From CAZMUN01 sp964569815 (GTDB lineage: Archaea > Iainarchaeota > Iainarchaeia > Iainarchaeales > GCA-2688035): DNA of 7,684 nucleotides. Location: assembly GCA_964569815.1 (NCBI GenBank), contig CAZMUN010000048.1:1-7684 (forward strand). Reading direction: 5' to 3'. Shown one piece after another: positions 5,863-7,684 of the stretch; position 1 is the stretch's first letter, and each line of letters opens with the position of its first letter. The translations under genes were made by a program, and so were the position numbers. The notes under the pieces were generated by a model. That model was not told where the DNA came from and did no database searches. It was given only the letters and a program-made list of their open reading frames with translations.

Positions 5863-5865
5863 CAG

Positions 5866-6126
5866 ATGTGCTTGAAATGCTACTCGCTTGTGATTGACCA
5901 GAAGCTTGTGAAAGAAATAGACCGCCTGATAAAAGAGCACGGGCTTTACAGCAGCAGAAGCGACTTCATCCGCGACGCCATAAGGGCAAGGCTTATCGAG
6001 GTAAAGAAAACCGTTCTGGAACAGCCGGAAGAAAAGCCTTCAAAGAAAAAAGCCGAAAAGGAAGAGCGAAACCTTGAAGAGGCATTGGAAGAATTGGACG
6101 AGCACAAGTACGGAGGCGTCCACTAA
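5866..6126 (+). CDS. Ribbon-helix-helix (CopG/Arc-type) regulator
   Basis: An 86-residue protein. Residues 5-47 fit the ribbon-helix-helix DNA-binding fold: a short strand Cys-Tyr-Ser-Leu-Val-Ile-Asp, helix one at about 12-26 and, after Gly26-Leu-Tyr-Ser-Ser-Arg-Ser, helix two at 32-48. The fold binds DNA as a dimer through the paired N-terminal strands. Residues 50-86 are a highly charged Glu/Lys tail with His80 and His86. Cys2 and Cys5 form a Cys-x-x-Cys just before the strand; with the histidines this could bind metal, but nothing proves it. The ATG at 5866 is supported by GGAGG. The stop overlaps the next ATG by one base (TAATG), so the two products are probably made together. The repeated TATATAAC boxes in its promoter suggest that it represses itself. 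Confidence 0.85.
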   Translation: MCLKCYSLVIDQKLVKEIDRLIKEHGLYSSRSDFIRDAIRARLIEVKKTVLEQPEEKPSKKKAEKEERNLEEALEELDEHKYGGVH

Positions 6127-6602
6127 TGCCAAGAAGGAAACCCGGCCCAAAGCAGCTTGAGCTCATTCCAACCGCTTTAAGGCCCGAACCCAAAAATTTT
6201 GCTGAAAGGCTTCAGAGGGAAGGCATTGTCTCAAAAAGGGTTAAAAGGCGCAGAAGAAAAAAAGGCCAGACAAAAACAGTTAACGTGGAGAAAGAGGTTG
6301 CGAGAGCATATGGCTTGATTCAAAGCATAAGGGGCATTAATGTGGAAGCATTGGTCAAGGCCCTGAAAAAAGGCCATGTGCTAAGCACTGAAGCGATTTT
6401 GAAAAACAGGAACATCTTTTCAGGCATTGAAAGAACCGTAGGAGAAAGGAAGGCAATAAGGCAGGCTGTTGAAGCAATGGTTAAGTTTGCAAGAAGAAAA
6501 AGGCAGCAAAAAGAGCAGGCAAGAATGTTTATGCCAGGCCCCGGCGAGCTTGCTGAAAGGGCAAGGCAGAAAAGGCATTTGAAAGGAATCAGGCAGGAAT
6601 AG
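6126..6602 (+). CDS. Highly basic protein of unknown function
   Basis: A 158-residue protein with about 43 Lys and Arg against about 15 Glu, no Asp and no Cys, so very positively charged and probably a binder of nucleic acid. Residues 1-36 are Pro-rich and basic; 37-50 is a Lys/Arg cluster (Lys-Arg-Val-Lys-Arg-Arg-Arg-Arg-Lys-Lys). Residues 53-133 look helical, with a possible helix-turn-helix-like patch around 71-96, and the tail is basic again. The ATG shares one base with the stop of the ribbon-helix-helix gene and is preceded by GGAGG (6112-6116) at 9 bases, inside that gene's Gly codons, so co-translation is likely. The arrangement recalls regulator-partner or antitoxin-toxin pairs, but I see no toxin motif. 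A DNA- or ribosome-associated role is possible. Family not recognised. Confidence 0.78.
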   Translation: MPRRKPGPKQLELIPTALRPEPKNFAERLQREGIVSKRVKRRRRKKGQTKTVNVEKEVARAYGLIQSIRGINVEALVKALKKGHVLSTEAILKNRNIFSGIERTVGERKAIRQAVEAMVKFARRKRQQKEQARMFMPGPGELAERARQKRHLKGIRQE

Positions 6603-6617
6603 AAAGCCGGCTTTTTT
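6603..6617 (+). terminator. Terminator: palindrome followed by T6
   Basis: One base-pairing unit AAAGCCGGCTTT (6603-6614) is a perfect 12-bp palindrome directly after the TAG stop at 6600-6602, and T6 covers 6612-6617. An oligo-T run is enough for archaeal termination; the GC-rich palindrome may help. A new promoter follows within 20 bases. Confidence 0.55.
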
Positions 6618-6631
6618 GCCAAAAAAATTAA

Positions 6632-6642
6632 GCTTTTTAAGG
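6632..6642 (+). promoter_or_regulatory. TATA box for the 6671 gene
   Basis: GCTTTTTAAGG matches an archaeal TATA element and repeats the ten bases GCTTTTTAAG found before the reductase gene at 3624-3633. The predicted start near 6664 would give a leader of only a few bases before the ATG at 6671, which has no strong Shine-Dalgarno site, in keeping with a leaderless message. Confidence 0.55.
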
Positions 6643-6670
6643 CTTTGAAACTAATTGTTATTGGTTGGGA

Positions 6671-7276
6671 ATGGCTTTCGCAAACAAAAGGGAAAAAGGC
6701 GTCATATTGGCCTTGTCAAAAAAGGAATCCAAAGAGCTTGGCTTTGAAGACGGAAAAAGGTACGACGTAATAAAAGCCAAGGAAGGAATATGGCTCATTC
6801 TTGAATCGCAGGGCCAGCAGAGCCAAAAACAGGAGCAGAATGAAAGCCAGGCCAAAGAAACAAGCCAGCAAGCGCCCCCAAAGCCCGCAAGCCAGGAAAC
6901 AGAACACAAAGAAAAGCCAAAAGCAGACAACAAAAAAGCAGCCGAATTTGAAAGCCTGGAAAAAGAGGGCTTCATAGTATGCAAAAGCCCGAGGGATGCA
7001 CGCATTCTAAGCGAAAAATTCAAGGAAGAAATAGAGAAAGGCGGAATCAAAGGCATTAAAGGCTTCGACGGACTCTTCTACATAATTAAGGGCCCTTTGT
7101 ACGAAAAGCACAAGGGAAAAATTTTGGAAACAATCCGCGCAAACAAGGAAATCGGCACACAAGGCATTGGAGAAAAACTAAGCATTGACAGAATAATTGC
7201 AAGAATTGTATGCGAGTTCCTGAAAGAGGAAGGCGAGATAATTGAAAAAAGGAAAGAAAAATTCCAAGCAATCTGA
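6671..7276 (+). CDS. AbrB-like / winged-helix-like protein with disordered linker
   Basis: A 201-residue protein counted from the ATG at 6671; an in-frame TTG at 6665 would add two residues but the ATG fits the promoter spacing. Residues about 8-45 (Val-Ile-Leu-Ala-Leu-Ser, then Glu-Leu-Gly-Phe-x-x-Gly-Lys-x-Tyr-Asp-Val-Ile and Ile-Trp-Leu-Ile-Leu) resemble a SpoVT/AbrB swapped-hairpin domain. Residues 46-92 are a Gln/Lys/Glu/Ser-rich, probably disordered linker. Residues 93-142 form a small alpha/beta segment. Residues 145-198 look like a winged helix: a helix, Gly-Thr-Gln-Gly-Ile-Gly-Glu-Lys-Leu, a recognition-type helix and a strand ending in a basic wing. A DNA- or RNA-binding role is likely but the domain calls rest on pattern alone. 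The 3' end overlaps the next gene by 35 bases. I do not recognise a named family. Confidence 0.82.
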   Translation: MAFANKREKGVILALSKKESKELGFEDGKRYDVIKAKEGIWLILESQGQQSQKQEQNESQAKETSQQAPPKPASQETEHKEKPKADNKKAAEFESLEKEGFIVCKSPRDARILSEKFKEEIEKGGIKGIKGFDGLFYIIKGPLYEKHKGKILETIRANKEIGTQGIGEKLSIDRIIARIVCEFLKEEGEIIEKRKEKFQAI

Positions 7277-7673
7277 GCCAGACAAGCTGCTGGTTCCGCT
7301 GCTAAGCAAAAAAGAAGCAAACCCGCTATTCATTGAAAAGATTTCCTCAAAGGCAAAAGAAATAGTGCTTCTCCTAGTTATAGATACAAAAGGCATGGCA
7401 GGCGACTTCGGCTTTGCAACCAGCGAAATCGCAGTAGGAAACACGCTGATGCAAAAGATGAAGCTTGCTTTGGGAAAAAGGAAGAAAGAATGCAACGACG
7501 TAATCGAATGGGGCGACACGGAAACAAAAATAGAGCACCTTGCACAACTCCACCAAGTGAAAGAAATCTGTTTAGTGAAGCAAGAAAACCATTTTTATGA
7601 AACACTGGTAAAGAAATTGAAAGAAAACTTGAAGGGAATTGAAATAGAGGAAGTGGCGCTGCCGGAAGAATAG
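7242..7673 (+). CDS. USP-like alpha/beta protein, TTG start
   Basis: A 143-residue protein. Residues 15-20 (Lys-Leu-Leu-Val-Pro-Leu) and 41-48 (Ile-Val-Leu-Leu-Leu-Val-Ile-Asp) look like strands one and two of a universal stress protein/HUP fold. A long helix at about 66-84 precedes a strand ending Glu-Trp-Gly-Asp, a helix with Ile-Glu-His-Leu-Ala, then Val-Lys-Glu-Ile-Cys-Leu-Val. The ATP-binding Gly-x2-Gly-x9-Gly-Ser/Thr signature of ATP-type members is not visible, so it may not bind ATP. No ATG occurs in the first 50 codons. TTG at 7242 is the best start, with GAGGAAGG at 7226-7233 eight bases before it; the first residues are very lysine-rich. The 35-base overlap with the preceding gene in a +1 frame suggests coupling, or alternatively a single protein split by a base error in an A-run. 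Function unknown. Confidence 0.75.
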   Translation: MKKGKKNSKQSEPDKLLVPLLSKKEANPLFIEKISSKAKEIVLLLVIDTKGMAGDFGFATSEIAVGNTLMQKMKLALGKRKKECNDVIEWGDTETKIEHLAQLHQVKEICLVKQENHFYETLVKKLKENLKGIEIEEVALPEE

Positions 7674-7684
7674 CTATTTTCCAA

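Noticed and set aside
5788..5865. Upstream ATG at 5788 for the ribbon-helix-helix protein
   Set aside because: This start lies inside the phosphatase gene and would translate the AT-rich promoter and repeat array; GGAGG stands just before the ATG at 5866.
5866..6602. Firm toxin-antitoxin call for the regulator and basic protein
   Set aside because: Gene order and overlap fit, but no RelE, VapC, MazF or other toxin motif can be recognised in the basic protein.
7241..7252. Slippery heptamer for -1 frameshifting in the A-run
   Set aside because: The USP-like frame is +1 relative to the preceding gene, so a -1 slip would not lead into it.

Overview
The window looks archaeal, most likely from an uncultivated DPANN-type or other small-genome lineage, although the exact lineage is an inference. 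The signs are TATA-type promoter boxes (TTTAAATA, CTTTTTAAG) about 25-40 bases before genes, Shine-Dalgarno sites of the GGAGGTG type, AGG/AGA-dominated arginine codons, a strong lysine/purine bias on coding strands, several GTG/TTG starts, and gene types (short ribbon-helix-helix regulator, AbrB-like/winged-helix protein, USP-like protein) common in archaea. No rRNA, tRNA, CRISPR array or transposase was seen.

Left half (1-3581, minus strand): four genes for membrane-anchored or exported proteins. In transcription order they are a 210-aa single-pass helical protein, a 536-aa secreted or lipid-anchored beta-rich protein with fibronectin-III-like repeats, a 241-aa single-pass helical protein, and a secreted aromatic-rich protein that runs off the left edge. 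The first and third are probably distant paralogues: both have an N-terminal membrane anchor and a cysteine pair with identical spacing, and both end in Glu-Val-Ala-Cys-x-x. Each is followed by an exported protein whose start codon overlaps its stop by exactly 8 bases, and the codons for the Glu-Val-Ala-Cys tail also form the downstream gene's ribosome binding site. I read this as a duplicated two-gene surface module of unknown function. The second copy has its own promoter region with a perfect 11-bp tandem repeat.

Centre (3582-5809): a short divergent promoter region separates the surface cluster from a plus-strand operon of a thioredoxin-reductase-like flavoprotein lacking the usual NADPH-binding arginines, a class I SAM-dependent methyltransferase and a histidine-phosphatase (phosphoglycerate-mutase-like) protein. 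These genes are spaced by 6 bases and then overlap by 4 bases.

Right part (5810-7684, plus strand): a ribbon-helix-helix regulator preceded by three copies of TATATAAC embedded in its promoter, probably an autoregulatory operator, followed with a 1-base overlap by a very basic protein of unknown function. After an oligo-T terminator and a new promoter come a protein with an AbrB-like N-terminus, a disordered linker and a winged-helix-like C-terminus, and an overlapping gene for a USP-like protein with a TTG start.

The enzymes are recognisable at family level. The four surface proteins, the basic partner of the regulator and the AbrB/winged-helix protein are not recognised as named families, so their functions are left open.
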